Shown: positions 45,115-54,096 of the stretch, in pieces
Layout of the letters: each line of letters starts with the position of its first letter
How positions within the stretch are numbered: the first letter of the stretch is position 1
Source of the DNA: Mucilaginibacter tolerans
GTDB lineage: Bacteria > Bacteroidota > Bacteroidia > Sphingobacteriales > Sphingobacteriaceae
Direction: 5' to 3'
NCBI RefSeq assembly: GCF_030519375.1
Contig: NZ_JAUMKB010000005.1
Coordinates: 282,016-346,015, forward strand
Length of the DNA: 64,000 nt
Program-made: the position numbers and the translations under genes
Notes under the pieces: model-generated
Told to the model about the DNA's origin: nothing
The model's database searches: none
The model's input: the letters and a program-made list of their open reading frames with translations, nothing else

Positions 45115-45666
45115 ATGCAAAACCCTATTCTGCTCGACGGTCAGAAATTTCAGATTACTATACAACGTTTATGTCGTCAGTTAATTGAAAACCACGACGA
45201 TTTTTCCAATTCCGTATTAATAGGCATACAACCGAGGGGCATTTATTTGGCCAAACGTGTAGCCGAAGAACTGCGAAAAATACTACCGGGAAGGACCATT
45301 TTACAGGGCGACCTGGATATTACATTCTATCGTGACGACTTCCGCCGCCGCGAATCGCAACTAGTACCCAATCAAACCAAGATAGATTTTATCATTGAAG
45401 GTAAAAAAGTGATCATGATGGACGACGTGCTCTGGACCGGCCGCACTATCCGCGCCGCAATGGATGGCATGCTCTATTTCGGCAGACCAGAGAAGGTAGA
45501 GTTACTGGTACTGGTTGACCGCCGTTACTCACGTCATTTGCCAGTAGCCGCCGATTACGTAGGCATTGAGGTGGACTCTATCGCATCACAAAAAGTGGTG
45601 GTAAGCTGGAAGGAAAGCGACGGAGAAGACAAAGTTGTTCTGTTATCAGAATCAAATAAAGAATAA
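45115..45666 (+). CDS. pyrR: PyrR: pyrimidine operon regulator / uracil phosphoribosyltransferase
   Basis: A 183-residue phosphoribosyltransferase. The PRPP-binding motif is VIMMDDVLWTGRTIRAAMDG, and the N-terminal part has SVLIGIQPRGIYLAKRVAEEL, both typical of PyrR. PyrR converts uracil and PRPP to UMP, and in Gram-positive bacteria binds pyr mRNA to attenuate transcription. The basic segment FYRDDFRRRESQLVPNQT fits the family. It is followed 40 bases later by pyrB. RNA regulation is not supported here by any attenuator upstream of pyrR; it might act on pyrB. Confidence 0.93.
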   Translation: MQNPILLDGQKFQITIQRLCRQLIENHDDFSNSVLIGIQPRGIYLAKRVAEELRKILPGRTILQGDLDITFYRDDFRRRESQLVPNQTKIDFIIEGKKVIMMDDVLWTGRTIRAAMDGMLYFGRPEKVELLVLVDRRYSRHLPVAADYVGIEVDSIASQKVVVSWKESDGEDKVVLLSESNKE

Positions 45667-45673
45667 AAACAAA

Positions 45674-45696
45674 TTCGAAATTGGACATTCGAAATT
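45674..45696. repeat. Direct repeat TTCGAAATT between pyrR and pyrB
   Basis: TTCGAAATT occurs at 45674-45682 and 45688-45696; the TTCGAA cores are self-complementary, so the pair can form a six-pair stem with an eight-base loop. Located in the 40-base gap before pyrB. Confidence 0.55.
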
Positions 45697-45706
45697 CGAT
45701 ATAAAA

Positions 45707-46630
45707 ATGGGACTCAGCACAAGGCACTTATTAGGCATAAAAGATTTAAACAGGGCAGACATTGAACTCATATTTGAAACCGCCGATGGCTTTAAATCTG
45801 TTTTGAACCGACCGATCAAAAAAGTTCCCTCCCTGCGCGATGTTACCATTGCCAATATTTTCTTTGAAAACTCTACCCGCACCCGTCTTTCATTTGAACT
45901 GGCCGAAAAAAGGTTATCTGCTGATGTCGTAAACTTTGCGGCCTCATCCTCATCTGTAAGCAAGGGCGAAACGCTGATCGATACCGTAAACAACATCCTG
46001 GCGATGAAAGTGGATATGGTGGTAATGCGTCACCCGTACGCTGGTGCCGGTATCTTCCTGTCGAAACACGTTAAAGCCCAGATAGTAAATGCAGGCGATG
46101 GCGCTCATGAGCATCCGACCCAGGCCTTGCTGGATGCTTTTTCTATCCGCGAAAGATATGGTAATGTGGAAGGTAAAAAAGTAGCTATTATAGGCGATAT
46201 ACTCCACTCACGTGTGGCGCTTTCAAACATCCTTTGCCTAAAACAATTAGGCGCTGAAGTAATGGTTTGTGGACCTACTACTCTGATCCCTAAATATATC
46301 GGCGCATTAGGCGTAAAGGTTGAACATGATCTTATAAAAGCCCTAAACTGGTGCGATGTAGCTAATATGCTGCGCATACAATTAGAGCGCCAGGATATTA
46401 AATACTTCCCATCATTGCGGGAATACAGCATGCTGTACGGTTTAAATAAGCAAATACTGGACTCGTTAGATAAAAAAATCACCATTATGCACCCGGGGCC
46501 AATCAACCGTGGAGTAGAAATTACGAGTGATGTGGCCGATAGCAAGCAATCCATCATCCTGGACCAGGTTGAGAACGGTGTTGCAATCCGCATGGCTGTG
46601 CTTTATTTGCTTGCCGGACAAACACAATAA
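45707..46630 (+). CDS. pyrB: Aspartate carbamoyltransferase catalytic subunit
   Basis: About 307 residues from the ATG at 45707 (MGLSTRHLLGIKDL), the normal start; an upstream in-frame start would overlap pyrR. The enzyme makes N-carbamoyl-aspartate from carbamoyl phosphate and aspartate, the first committed pyrimidine step. Carbamoyl phosphate-binding motif FFENSTRTRLSFELAEKRL, HPYAGAGIF, GAHEHPTQALLDAFSI and IMHPGPINRGVEIT are all present. Length equals that of PyrB without a fused regulatory domain; no pyrI is adjacent. Confidence 0.97.
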   Translation: MGLSTRHLLGIKDLNRADIELIFETADGFKSVLNRPIKKVPSLRDVTIANIFFENSTRTRLSFELAEKRLSADVVNFAASSSSVSKGETLIDTVNNILAMKVDMVVMRHPYAGAGIFLSKHVKAQIVNAGDGAHEHPTQALLDAFSIRERYGNVEGKKVAIIGDILHSRVALSNILCLKQLGAEVMVCGPTTLIPKYIGALGVKVEHDLIKALNWCDVANMLRIQLERQDIKYFPSLREYSMLYGLNKQILDSLDKKITIMHPGPINRGVEITSDVADSKQSIILDQVENGVAIRMAVLYLLAGQTQ

Positions 46631-46684
46631 TTATCCACATATCATGTTCAATTGTTTTTCGGTTATAAATAATTGAAAGCATTG

Positions 46685-48112
46685 ATGAAAGCCTTCTTCA
46701 AGCAACTCTTCATAGTAGCATTTTGCCTGTTTTCTGTGGCCGCAAATGCTCAAAGCATACAGCAGCGCAAAAATGATTCTGTATTTACACTGGTTTACAA
46801 ATACTTTAATGAGCGACAGGCTGAGTCAATCTATAGCTTGGCTGGAGAACTATTCAAAAAGCAATTAAGCGCCGAAACATTCAAGCGTATTGCCGACCAG
46901 CAGCTTTTTCCGCTTGGGCCAATCAGGCAATCTTCATTAATCAGTTTTCAAAATAATAAGCTCAGCACCTATAAACTGGAGTTTGATTCAGGGGTTTTAC
47001 AATTGCTGATGACCCTGGACAAAGACGATAAGCTCGAACTGTTCCTGTTTAAACCATACAAAGAAGCGGTGGCTGATAAACTCAACCCGGTACCGACATC
47101 AAACCTGATGCGAACACTGACTGATAAAAAAGTAGATTCGGCCGCCAGAAGTTATATCCAAAAAGCGAATACTGTTGGTTTAAGCATTGGGATTATTAAA
47201 AATGGTGTTATTCATACTTACAATTATGGCGAAACTGCTACCGGCAATGGAAAACTACCCGATGCGAACTCCATTTACGAGATCGGCTCTATCACCAAAA
47301 CATTTACGGCTACGTTACTGGCTTATTATGCTAATGAAGGCAAAGTAAAGCTGGCAGCCCCTATTATCAAATACCTGCCTGATTCAGTTGCCTCCAATAA
47401 AGCGCTACAGGGGATTACACTTGAAATGCTAAGCAATCATACATCCGGCTTGCCACGCTTGCCTGATAACTTCGAATTCCATTCAAGTGATCCGTATGAT
47501 CCTTATAAAGATTACAACAGACAGCATCTTTACGAATATTTGAAGTCCTGCAAACTGAACAGCAAACCTGGCGAAACTTATGCTTATTCAAATCTTGCAG
47601 TTGGTCTGTTAGGCACAATATTAGAGCAGGTGAGCGGAGAAACATTTGAAGAGATGGTTAAGGAGGTCATTTGCACACCGCTGGTCATGCAAAGTACGGC
47701 ACAACATCTCAGCTACAATCAAAAACAGCATTTTGTAACCGTTTATAACGAAGATGGCAAGGCAACATCCCCATGGAGCTTTAACACGCTTGCACCGTGC
47801 GGAGCATTAAGGTCAACAGTTAATGATTTGTTATTGTATGTGAAGGCCAATATGACCAAAAGCGATACCAGGTTATCCAAAGCATTTGATCTTGCCCACC
47901 AGGTAACCTTTAACAAGGATGCCAAACTCGGGTTAGCATGGCATATCATTGTTGCTAATGGTGTTGAATATTATTTCCATGATGGCGGGACTTACGGCTG
48001 CAACAGCTTCATGGCATTTAATATAGAAAAAGGATTAGCGGTGGTTGTCTTATCTAATTCTGCGATCAACACAAGTGATTTAGGTATAAATTTGATTAAG
48101 AAATTCCAATAA
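46685..48112 (+). CDS. Exported serine hydrolase, class C beta-lactamase/PBP fold
   Basis: About 475 residues from the ATG at 46685; an upstream TTG (46673) would add four residues ahead of a good signal peptide (AFFKQLFIVAFCLFSVAANAQS). After an N-terminal DUF3887-like region (about 30-130), the serine hydrolase domain has the SxxK motif in IGSITKTFTATLL, the YxN motif in YAYSNLAVGLLG and a HxG-type third motif FHDGGTYG. Such proteins may be esterases, D-peptidases or beta-lactamases. The substrate is unknown. It is a single gene that converges with the efflux operon. Confidence 0.9.
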   Translation: MKAFFKQLFIVAFCLFSVAANAQSIQQRKNDSVFTLVYKYFNERQAESIYSLAGELFKKQLSAETFKRIADQQLFPLGPIRQSSLISFQNNKLSTYKLEFDSGVLQLLMTLDKDDKLELFLFKPYKEAVADKLNPVPTSNLMRTLTDKKVDSAARSYIQKANTVGLSIGIIKNGVIHTYNYGETATGNGKLPDANSIYEIGSITKTFTATLLAYYANEGKVKLAAPIIKYLPDSVASNKALQGITLEMLSNHTSGLPRLPDNFEFHSSDPYDPYKDYNRQHLYEYLKSCKLNSKPGETYAYSNLAVGLLGTILEQVSGETFEEMVKEVICTPLVMQSTAQHLSYNQKQHFVTVYNEDGKATSPWSFNTLAPCGALRSTVNDLLLYVKANMTKSDTRLSKAFDLAHQVTFNKDAKLGLAWHIIVANGVEYYFHDGGTYGCNSFMAFNIEKGLAVVVLSNSAINTSDLGINLIKKFQ

Positions 48113-48146
48113 AAAACGCCGCTATAAAATTATAACGACGTTTCCT
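48111..48146. terminator. Terminator of the efflux operon
   Basis: AAACGCCGCTATAA (48114-48127) pairs with TTATAACGACGTTT (48130-48143), mostly G-T-tolerant. On the minus strand it is followed by TTTTTT, giving a good terminator for the RND operon; it also follows the serine hydrolase stop. Confidence 0.8.
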
Positions 48147-48173
48147 AATCTCCAATCATTAATCTCTAAGTCT

Positions 48174-49337
48174 CTATTTCTCTGTTAATTCCGCGGCTTT
48201 TTTACCGGGGTCAGTCTTTACCGGTGAACCATTTCTGATCTCCTCAGATGCTTTCTCCACCAGTTCATCGCCAGGATGAATATCGCCATGTATCGCTATT
48301 TTATTATCGCTTTCCAGGCCTTTGCGTACATCAACCCATTCGGCACGATTATTAACAACCCTGATCACAAATACTTTTTCAGTAGATGTTACCACAGCGG
48401 TCTTAGGAACAATCAAAGCGTCGTCCCTTGAAGGCAGAGGAACATTTACATCGGCATACATATTAGGCAACAATTTGTTGTCTTTATTTAAAACATCTAT
48501 TTCCAGGCGCTCAGAACGCAACTTCTGATCCAGTGCTCCGGCAAGACGTTTCACCTGACCAGTGAATTTTTCACCTTGCAACGCTTTTACAGAAAATGAT
48601 ACTTCGGTCTTATCATTCAAACCGTTGGTATAATTTTCAGGTACAGATATTACTAAACGTAAACGCTTATGATCCTGAATAACAAATAAAGGTTGACTTG
48701 AACCGCCACCCGCAGGACCAACATAAGTACCCAGGTTGATATTACGAACTGTAATAACCCCATCAAAAGGTGCACGTATCTGTAAGTAATCCAGGTTAGC
48801 TATTATTACCCTATAAGCTGATTTTGCCGCTTCAACATTGGCTGAATCTGAGCGCATTTTAGCTTGTGCCTGCTCAAGATCATTCAGAGATACAGTACCA
48901 GGTGTTTTACTTGTGTGGTATAACCTGTCATAAGTAGCCTTGCTTGCAAAAAGTATAGCCTTGTTTTGTTGTATTCTTGATTTAGCTTCTTCCAGCTGTG
49001 AGTTGATTTCAGGTGCCTCTAAAGTAGCCAATAACTGCCCTTTGTGAACCTGAGAGCCTATGTCAACCAGTAATGTCTTTACATAGCTGTTGATCTTGGC
49101 GTACAGATCTACCTGTAAAAAAGGCTGCAACTCGCCCGGCACCGTAATGCTTGAACTTAGCTTACCTTTTGCAGCGGAGATCAGCGCCACAGTGGGTGTA
49201 TCCAATGCATTCTCTGCTTCCACAGTCTGTTGCTGCTCGTCCTTTTCTTTTTTGTTCGGGCCGCAGGAGCTCAGCAGGCCCACACCTGCTACCAGGCAGG
49301 CAAGAATAATAAGTGATTTATTTTTTAGGGTTTTCAT
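48174..49337 (-). CDS. RND efflux periplasmic adaptor (membrane fusion) lipoprotein
   Basis: About 387 residues from the ATG at 49337, chosen because MKTLKNKSLIILACLVAGVGLLSSC is a lipoprotein signal; a start at 49355 would add six residues. The adaptor has the split lipoyl domain (VDIGSQVHKGQLLATLE and IRAPFDGVITVRNIN), an alpha-hairpin between (about residues 100-175) and a beta-barrel domain. It bridges the RND pump and the TolC channel. Its start overlaps the end of the pump gene by 20 bases, so translation is probably coupled. Confidence 0.95.
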   Translation of the reverse strand: MKTLKNKSLIILACLVAGVGLLSSCGPNKKEKDEQQQTVEAENALDTPTVALISAAKGKLSSSITVPGELQPFLQVDLYAKINSYVKTLLVDIGSQVHKGQLLATLEAPEINSQLEEAKSRIQQNKAILFASKATYDRLYHTSKTPGTVSLNDLEQAQAKMRSDSANVEAAKSAYRVIIANLDYLQIRAPFDGVITVRNINLGTYVGPAGGGSSQPLFVIQDHKRLRLVISVPENYTNGLNDKTEVSFSVKALQGEKFTGQVKRLAGALDQKLRSERLEIDVLNKDNKLLPNMYADVNVPLPSRDDALIVPKTAVVTSTEKVFVIRVVNNRAEWVDVRKGLESDNKIAIHGDIHPGDELVEKASEEIRNGSPVKTDPGKKAAELTEK

Positions 49338-52300
49338 GATGATGCAAAGGGACATAGAATTTACTTTCTTTATCTTCAGGGTCTAATGATACAGATTCGG
49401 TAGAGGTATTGCCCTGTACCCAGGCAAAAACCAGCGGCAGTACGATCAGCGCGGCAAATGTCGAAGCCAGCAGACCGCCAATTACGGCGCGGCCCAACGG
49501 AGAGGTCTGGTCACCGCCTTCGCCTAAACCCGATGCCATCGGAAGCATACCCACCACCATCGCCAAACTGGTCATTAAAATTGGCCTGATACGCAAAGCT
49601 ACAGCTTCACGCGCCGATTTTAATGCATCGCCGTTATGTTTGCGCAACTCTTCGGCATTGGTAACCAATAGGACAGCATTAGAAATAGACACCCCTACCG
49701 ACATAATCATCCCCATGTATGATTGCAGGTTCAACGTAGCACCAGTTATCATTACCAGGAACAATGCGCCCCCCAATACCGCCGGAACCGTACACAATAC
49801 CACCAGCGATACTTTGAACGACTGAAAGTTAGCCGCAAGCATCAGGAATATAACCAGAATAGCTACCAACAAACCAGATTGCAAACTATCTAATGTTTCA
49901 GTCAGCGTTTGGGCCATGCCACGCAGCTCAACTGTTAAGCCACGGGGTGGTTTTCCCAAACCTTCTAATGCTTTGTGCACGTCATTGGTTGCAGTACCTA
50001 AATCTTTTTTGTTGATATTGGCCGTTACAGAAAGTGTCGGCACAGCGCCGATATCGTCATTTTCACCATTGGTCGTATCTATCTTCACCTCGGCCACATC
50101 GCCTAACACTGGTCTGGGCTGATTAGCAACTACCGGTATTTCGCGAATATCATTCAGGCTTGACATTTTATATTCCGGCACCTCTACCTGTACAAGGTAA
50201 CTCAATCCTGCTTTCTCGTCTATCCAGTTATTCTTCTCTGTAAAGCGGGATGATGAAGTAGAAGCCGTTAGCGTCCGGGATATATCATTAATACTAACTC
50301 CTAATTCAGCTGCTCGTACGCGATCGATATTAATACTTATAGCTGGGTATTTAAATGACTGCGCTATCTGTATATCACGCAGGTATGGAACAGCCTTTAA
50401 CTGTTTAATCACTTTATAAGCATACTCCTGGTTCTGCTTTTTATTCTTTCCAGTCAGTGATACTTCAATTGGTGTTGGTGATCCCTGGCTCAGAATTTTA
50501 TCGGTCAATTCAATTGGCTCGAAAGAAATTTTTACATTCGGCAGCGCCTTTTTCATGGTATCCCTGATGCGTTCCTTTAAATCATCCAGGTTCACCTTAT
50601 AATTCTCGTTCAGGCTCACCTGCATTACTGCTTCCTGCGGACCAGCCATAAACAGGTAGATCGGGTTGGTTGAAAATGACGAAGGGTGCGAACCCACCAT
50701 GCTCGATGATATGGCTAAATTATTTTTTCCTACCAGTTTTTCCAGTATGTGCAGTGTTTCCAGCGTTGTAGCTTCAGTACGCTCCAGCCTGGTACCGTCC
50801 GGACCGCGTAAGCGCATCTGGAAAGCGCCGGAGTTTACTTTGGGCAATACATCGCGGCCAATAACACTAAACAATATACCTGCAAAACCCAATGCAGTGA
50901 CTACATAGAATATTACTACCAATTTTTTGTTAGGCATCAGGAATTTGTCCATCCATTCCATGTACCACTCACGAAACCGTTCAAAGCGGCTAACTTTACC
51001 GTCGCCATGATGTTCTATTGTCATCTTAATGGCTTCCTCTTTCAGTTGCCATTGATCCTGCTCGTCCTGCTCATCGTGTTTTGCTGCATAGTTTTTGTCC
51101 TCATGCTCATTTTTCATCAGCCAATTGGCCATGATGGGCACAAAGGTTTGTGCCAATACATATGACGTGATCATAGAAAAAGCGATAGCCATTGACAGCG
51201 GCAGGAACAACGCACCAGGTATACCTTTCATGGTAATCGCCGGGGCAAACACCGCCAGTATACAAAAAAGGATCAGCAATTTTGGGAAAGCGATTTCCTT
51301 GCAGGCATCCCATATGGCCAACGCCTTGGGTTTGCCCATATCAAAGTGCTGGTGAATATTTTCTATTGTCACCGTCGACTCGTCAACCAAAATACCGATG
51401 GCAAGCGACAGGCCACTCAGCGTCATTATATTGATGGTTTGATGAAAAAGCGACAGGAAGAATATACCCGATATCACACAGGTAGGTATCGTAAGGATTA
51501 CGATTAAAGCACCGCGCCTGTCACCTAAAAACAGCAATACCATTAAACCTGTTAGAATTGCACCGATAGCGCCTTCCTCAGCCAAACTCTTTACTGCGTT
51601 GATTACATAAACCGATTGGTCGAACACGAATGAGAGCTTCACATCAGGCGGCAGCAATGCCTGGAATTTTGGGATCGCCTTTTTAAGGTTTTGCACCACT
51701 TCCCATGTAGACGCATCAGCCGATTTGGTAATAGGCAGATAAACTGAACGTTTACCATTGATAAGGGTATAACCGTTGGTGATATCGGCACCGTCTTCCA
51801 CAGTAGCTACATCCCGCATAAATACGGTCTGCACGCCATTCTTTATCAGCGGGATGTCCCCAAATTGAGGTACTTTTTTAATGGTGGTATTTGATGGCGC
51901 CAGGTAGTTAAAATCACCTACACGCACGTTACCCGCCGGCGTATTCTGATTATTGTCGCGCAAAGCCTGTACGATCTGATCAGGTGTCAGATTGTGAGCA
52001 CGAAGTAATGCAGGATCGATTTTAATAACCACTGTACGTTGGTTACCCCCAAATGGTGCCGGCGCAACCAATCCGGGAATGGAGGTAAACGACGACCGAA
52101 CATAAACCAGCGCATAATCGAGCAACTCATTATTACTTCGGGTAGGGCTGCTCAATACCAATTGTCCTACGGGAAGTGTCGAGGCATCAAACCGGAGTAT
52201 AAATGGCGGCTGCGATCCCTGCGGGAAGGCCGACTGCGCCCTGTTGGTATAGGCCGTCACCTCCGCGGCGGCTTGGGCCATATTAGTGCCCTCATAAAAC

Positions 52301-52581
52301 GTAACTTTTATCAGGGTTAATCCCTGTATATTTTTTGTTTCGATGCTTTTAACACCGGAAACGAACAACAGCAGGTTCACATATTGTTTACCGAAATATG
52401 CCTCCATCTGGTCGGGAGTAAAACCGCCATAAGGGTGAGACACATAGATCACCGGCAGATTAAGATCGGGGAAGATATCGATCTTGATGGTGCGGACCGC
52501 ATTGATCCCGAAAAAGAATAGGCCCGCAACGATCACCAATATGGTTATCGGTTTTTGCAGTGCGCCTTTAATCATTCCCAT
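49318..52581 (-). CDS. RND-family efflux pump
   Basis: A 1087-residue inner-membrane pump with the twelve-helix RND layout and two large periplasmic loops. It opens ALQKPITILVIVAGLFFFG. Helix 4 has AIGILVDESTVTIENIH and helix 10 has VGVSISNAVLLVTNAEE. In AcrB the corresponding proton-relay residues are Asp407, Asp408 and Lys940; here they read Asp, Glu and Ser. A hydrophilic acidic segment (about 500-545, with HDEQDEQDQWQLKEE) follows helix 6. It probably exports hydrophobic compounds by proton motive force with the adaptor and TolC proteins encoded on each side. Substrate unknown. Confidence 0.95.
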   Translation of the reverse strand: MGMIKGALQKPITILVIVAGLFFFGINAVRTIKIDIFPDLNLPVIYVSHPYGGFTPDQMEAYFGKQYVNLLLFVSGVKSIETKNIQGLTLIKVTFYEGTNMAQAAAEVTAYTNRAQSAFPQGSQPPFILRFDASTLPVGQLVLSSPTRSNNELLDYALVYVRSSFTSIPGLVAPAPFGGNQRTVVIKIDPALLRAHNLTPDQIVQALRDNNQNTPAGNVRVGDFNYLAPSNTTIKKVPQFGDIPLIKNGVQTVFMRDVATVEDGADITNGYTLINGKRSVYLPITKSADASTWEVVQNLKKAIPKFQALLPPDVKLSFVFDQSVYVINAVKSLAEEGAIGAILTGLMVLLFLGDRRGALIVILTIPTCVISGIFFLSLFHQTINIMTLSGLSLAIGILVDESTVTIENIHQHFDMGKPKALAIWDACKEIAFPKLLILFCILAVFAPAITMKGIPGALFLPLSMAIAFSMITSYVLAQTFVPIMANWLMKNEHEDKNYAAKHDEQDEQDQWQLKEEAIKMTIEHHGDGKVSRFERFREWYMEWMDKFLMPNKKLVVIFYVVTALGFAGILFSVIGRDVLPKVNSGAFQMRLRGPDGTRLERTEATTLETLHILEKLVGKNNLAISSSMVGSHPSSFSTNPIYLFMAGPQEAVMQVSLNENYKVNLDDLKERIRDTMKKALPNVKISFEPIELTDKILSQGSPTPIEVSLTGKNKKQNQEYAYKVIKQLKAVPYLRDIQIAQSFKYPAISINIDRVRAAELGVSINDISRTLTASTSSSRFTEKNNWIDEKAGLSYLVQVEVPEYKMSSLNDIREIPVVANQPRPVLGDVAEVKIDTTNGENDDIGAVPTLSVTANINKKDLGTATNDVHKALEGLGKPPRGLTVELRGMAQTLTETLDSLQSGLLVAILVIFLMLAANFQSFKVSLVVLCTVPAVLGGALFLVMITGATLNLQSYMGMIMSVGVSISNAVLLVTNAEELRKHNGDALKSAREAVALRIRPILMTSLAMVVGMLPMASGLGEGGDQTSPLGRAVIGGLLASTFAALIVLPLVFAWVQGNTSTESVSLDPEDKESKFYVPLHHHENPKK

Positions 52582-52601
52582 TATTTGTGTTTTGTTTTAG
52601 A

Positions 52602-54005
52602 TTAAAAATTATTGATGAATAACCCGAAATCGCCCGTAGCCGCTGCCTTATATAATAATGCCTGCCATACGTTGTTATAAGCAATGTCCTTATCTACTTC
52701 AGCACGGTTCAGCGTATACAGCGCCTGTGTGAAATCGACAATATTGGCCAGACCATTCTGATATAAAGTATATTTCTGAACATAAGCATCACTGGCTGCT
52801 TTTACTTCGACAGGCACCTCATGGTAATTCTTCAATGCATTGGATATCCGGGTGTCGGCAAGTATCTGCTGGTCGCGCAATTGCTGGCTGACCAGGTTAT
52901 ATTCATTCTGATATTGTTCTGAAATAAACTTCTGCGATTGAATATTATAATGTATCCTAAACGGATTGGTGATGTTCCAGACGAAACCTATGCCGAAAAG
53001 ATAATTGTATCTTGTCGGATCGACCCCACTGCCATAGCTACTGGTATAAGCGGTTTGATCAGAGCCATACGTTGAGCTAAACCCTGATCCCCTACCCTGG
53101 TATACACCAAAAAAACTGAAGGTAGGATAGGCAAATGTTTTGAGATATTTTGCCTGCTCGTCGCTTACTCCAATACGGTCACGATAATATTTTAATATCG
53201 GATGGTTGTCCAGGTTAATTGCCGATTGCTGATCAACATTGTTAGGCGCTTTGGTTAGGAACACGCTATCCAATACAAAATTCTGAGGCGTTATACCCAA
53301 ATAATTTGATAACTGGCTGCTTTGATCCTGAACGGTTTGCTGTGCATTGGTTAACGCGATGCGTGCATTTGAAACTTCAGCATTTGCTAACGCTGAATCC
53401 ACCCCGGGATTTAGTCCATTCTTCACCCTTGCCACAACTACCTTTTGCAGGTCGAGGCTACGGCCCAGGTTATCCTGCTGAGCCTTTGCCAATTGCTGTG
53501 CAGCTAACAGGTTAAGATAAGCAGTAGCTACTCGGACTTGATGCTGAAATTGTTCCTGCGCAAGATCGTTCTCGTTCAACCCGACAACAGATTTTTGTAC
53601 TTTAACTTTTTCCCTTGCACGCCCGAATGCGAAAAAATCCCAGTTTACGTTAGCAAGATAAAGGGCGCCGAACGCTGCATTCCAGTTTTGATGTGACAAA
53701 GCCGGGCCTGAGGAGGCAACGCTTAAACCGCGATAACCATACAAAGGACCGTTTTGCCCGTTGATTGTTCCGTAATCCTGCTGTGCCGATAAGTTCACAT
53801 CGGGCAAGTATTCGGATTTTGTTTCTTTCAAATACGCTTTTGCAGCGTTCAGTTGGCTGGCTTTAGCTTTGATGGAGGCATAGTTGCTGAGCGCCAATTG
53901 CTCCGCATCCTTCATCGTTAACACTTTTTCCTGACCGTGTGCCTGGATGATGCTAAAAAAGCCCAGAAAAACATAGAGGAAATGCTTAAAAGGCGTGTTG
54001 ACCAT
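52602..54005 (-). CDS. TolC-family outer membrane efflux protein
   Basis: About 467 residues from the ATG at 54005 (MVNTPFKHFLYVFLGFFSIIQAHGQ), which gives a clear signal peptide; an upstream start at 54029 would add eight residues. The two long helical-hairpin repeats of the OEP family are visible: MKDAEQLALSNYASIKAKASQLNAA and later DTRISNALKNYHEVPVEVKAASDAYVQKYTLYQNGLANIVDF. It forms the outer-membrane channel of the RND system and is first gene of that operon, 20 bases upstream of the pump gene. Confidence 0.95.
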   Translation of the reverse strand: MVNTPFKHFLYVFLGFFSIIQAHGQEKVLTMKDAEQLALSNYASIKAKASQLNAAKAYLKETKSEYLPDVNLSAQQDYGTINGQNGPLYGYRGLSVASSGPALSHQNWNAAFGALYLANVNWDFFAFGRAREKVKVQKSVVGLNENDLAQEQFQHQVRVATAYLNLLAAQQLAKAQQDNLGRSLDLQKVVVARVKNGLNPGVDSALANAEVSNARIALTNAQQTVQDQSSQLSNYLGITPQNFVLDSVFLTKAPNNVDQQSAINLDNHPILKYYRDRIGVSDEQAKYLKTFAYPTFSFFGVYQGRGSGFSSTYGSDQTAYTSSYGSGVDPTRYNYLFGIGFVWNITNPFRIHYNIQSQKFISEQYQNEYNLVSQQLRDQQILADTRISNALKNYHEVPVEVKAASDAYVQKYTLYQNGLANIVDFTQALYTLNRAEVDKDIAYNNVWQALLYKAAATGDFGLFINNF

Positions 54006-54064
54006 AGACGTGTAAATTTGACACGACAAAATTAGATATTATGTCCTATATGAAAAAAATGAAT

Positions 54065-54072
54065 TAATTTTG
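54065..54072 (+). promoter_or_regulatory. -7 promoter element of the LysR gene
   Basis: TAATTTTG matches TAnnTTTG, 24 bases before the ATG at 54097. The intergenic region between this and the TolC gene (54006-54064) probably also holds the operator, but no clear LysR box is recognised. Confidence 0.5.
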
Positions 54073-54096
54073 TTACAATCATTAAAAATACTAATA

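Noticed and set aside
45635..45706. Upstream extension of PyrB by 24 residues
   Set aside because: It overlaps the end of pyrR and the repeat; PyrB proteins start at the MGLSTRHLLG position.
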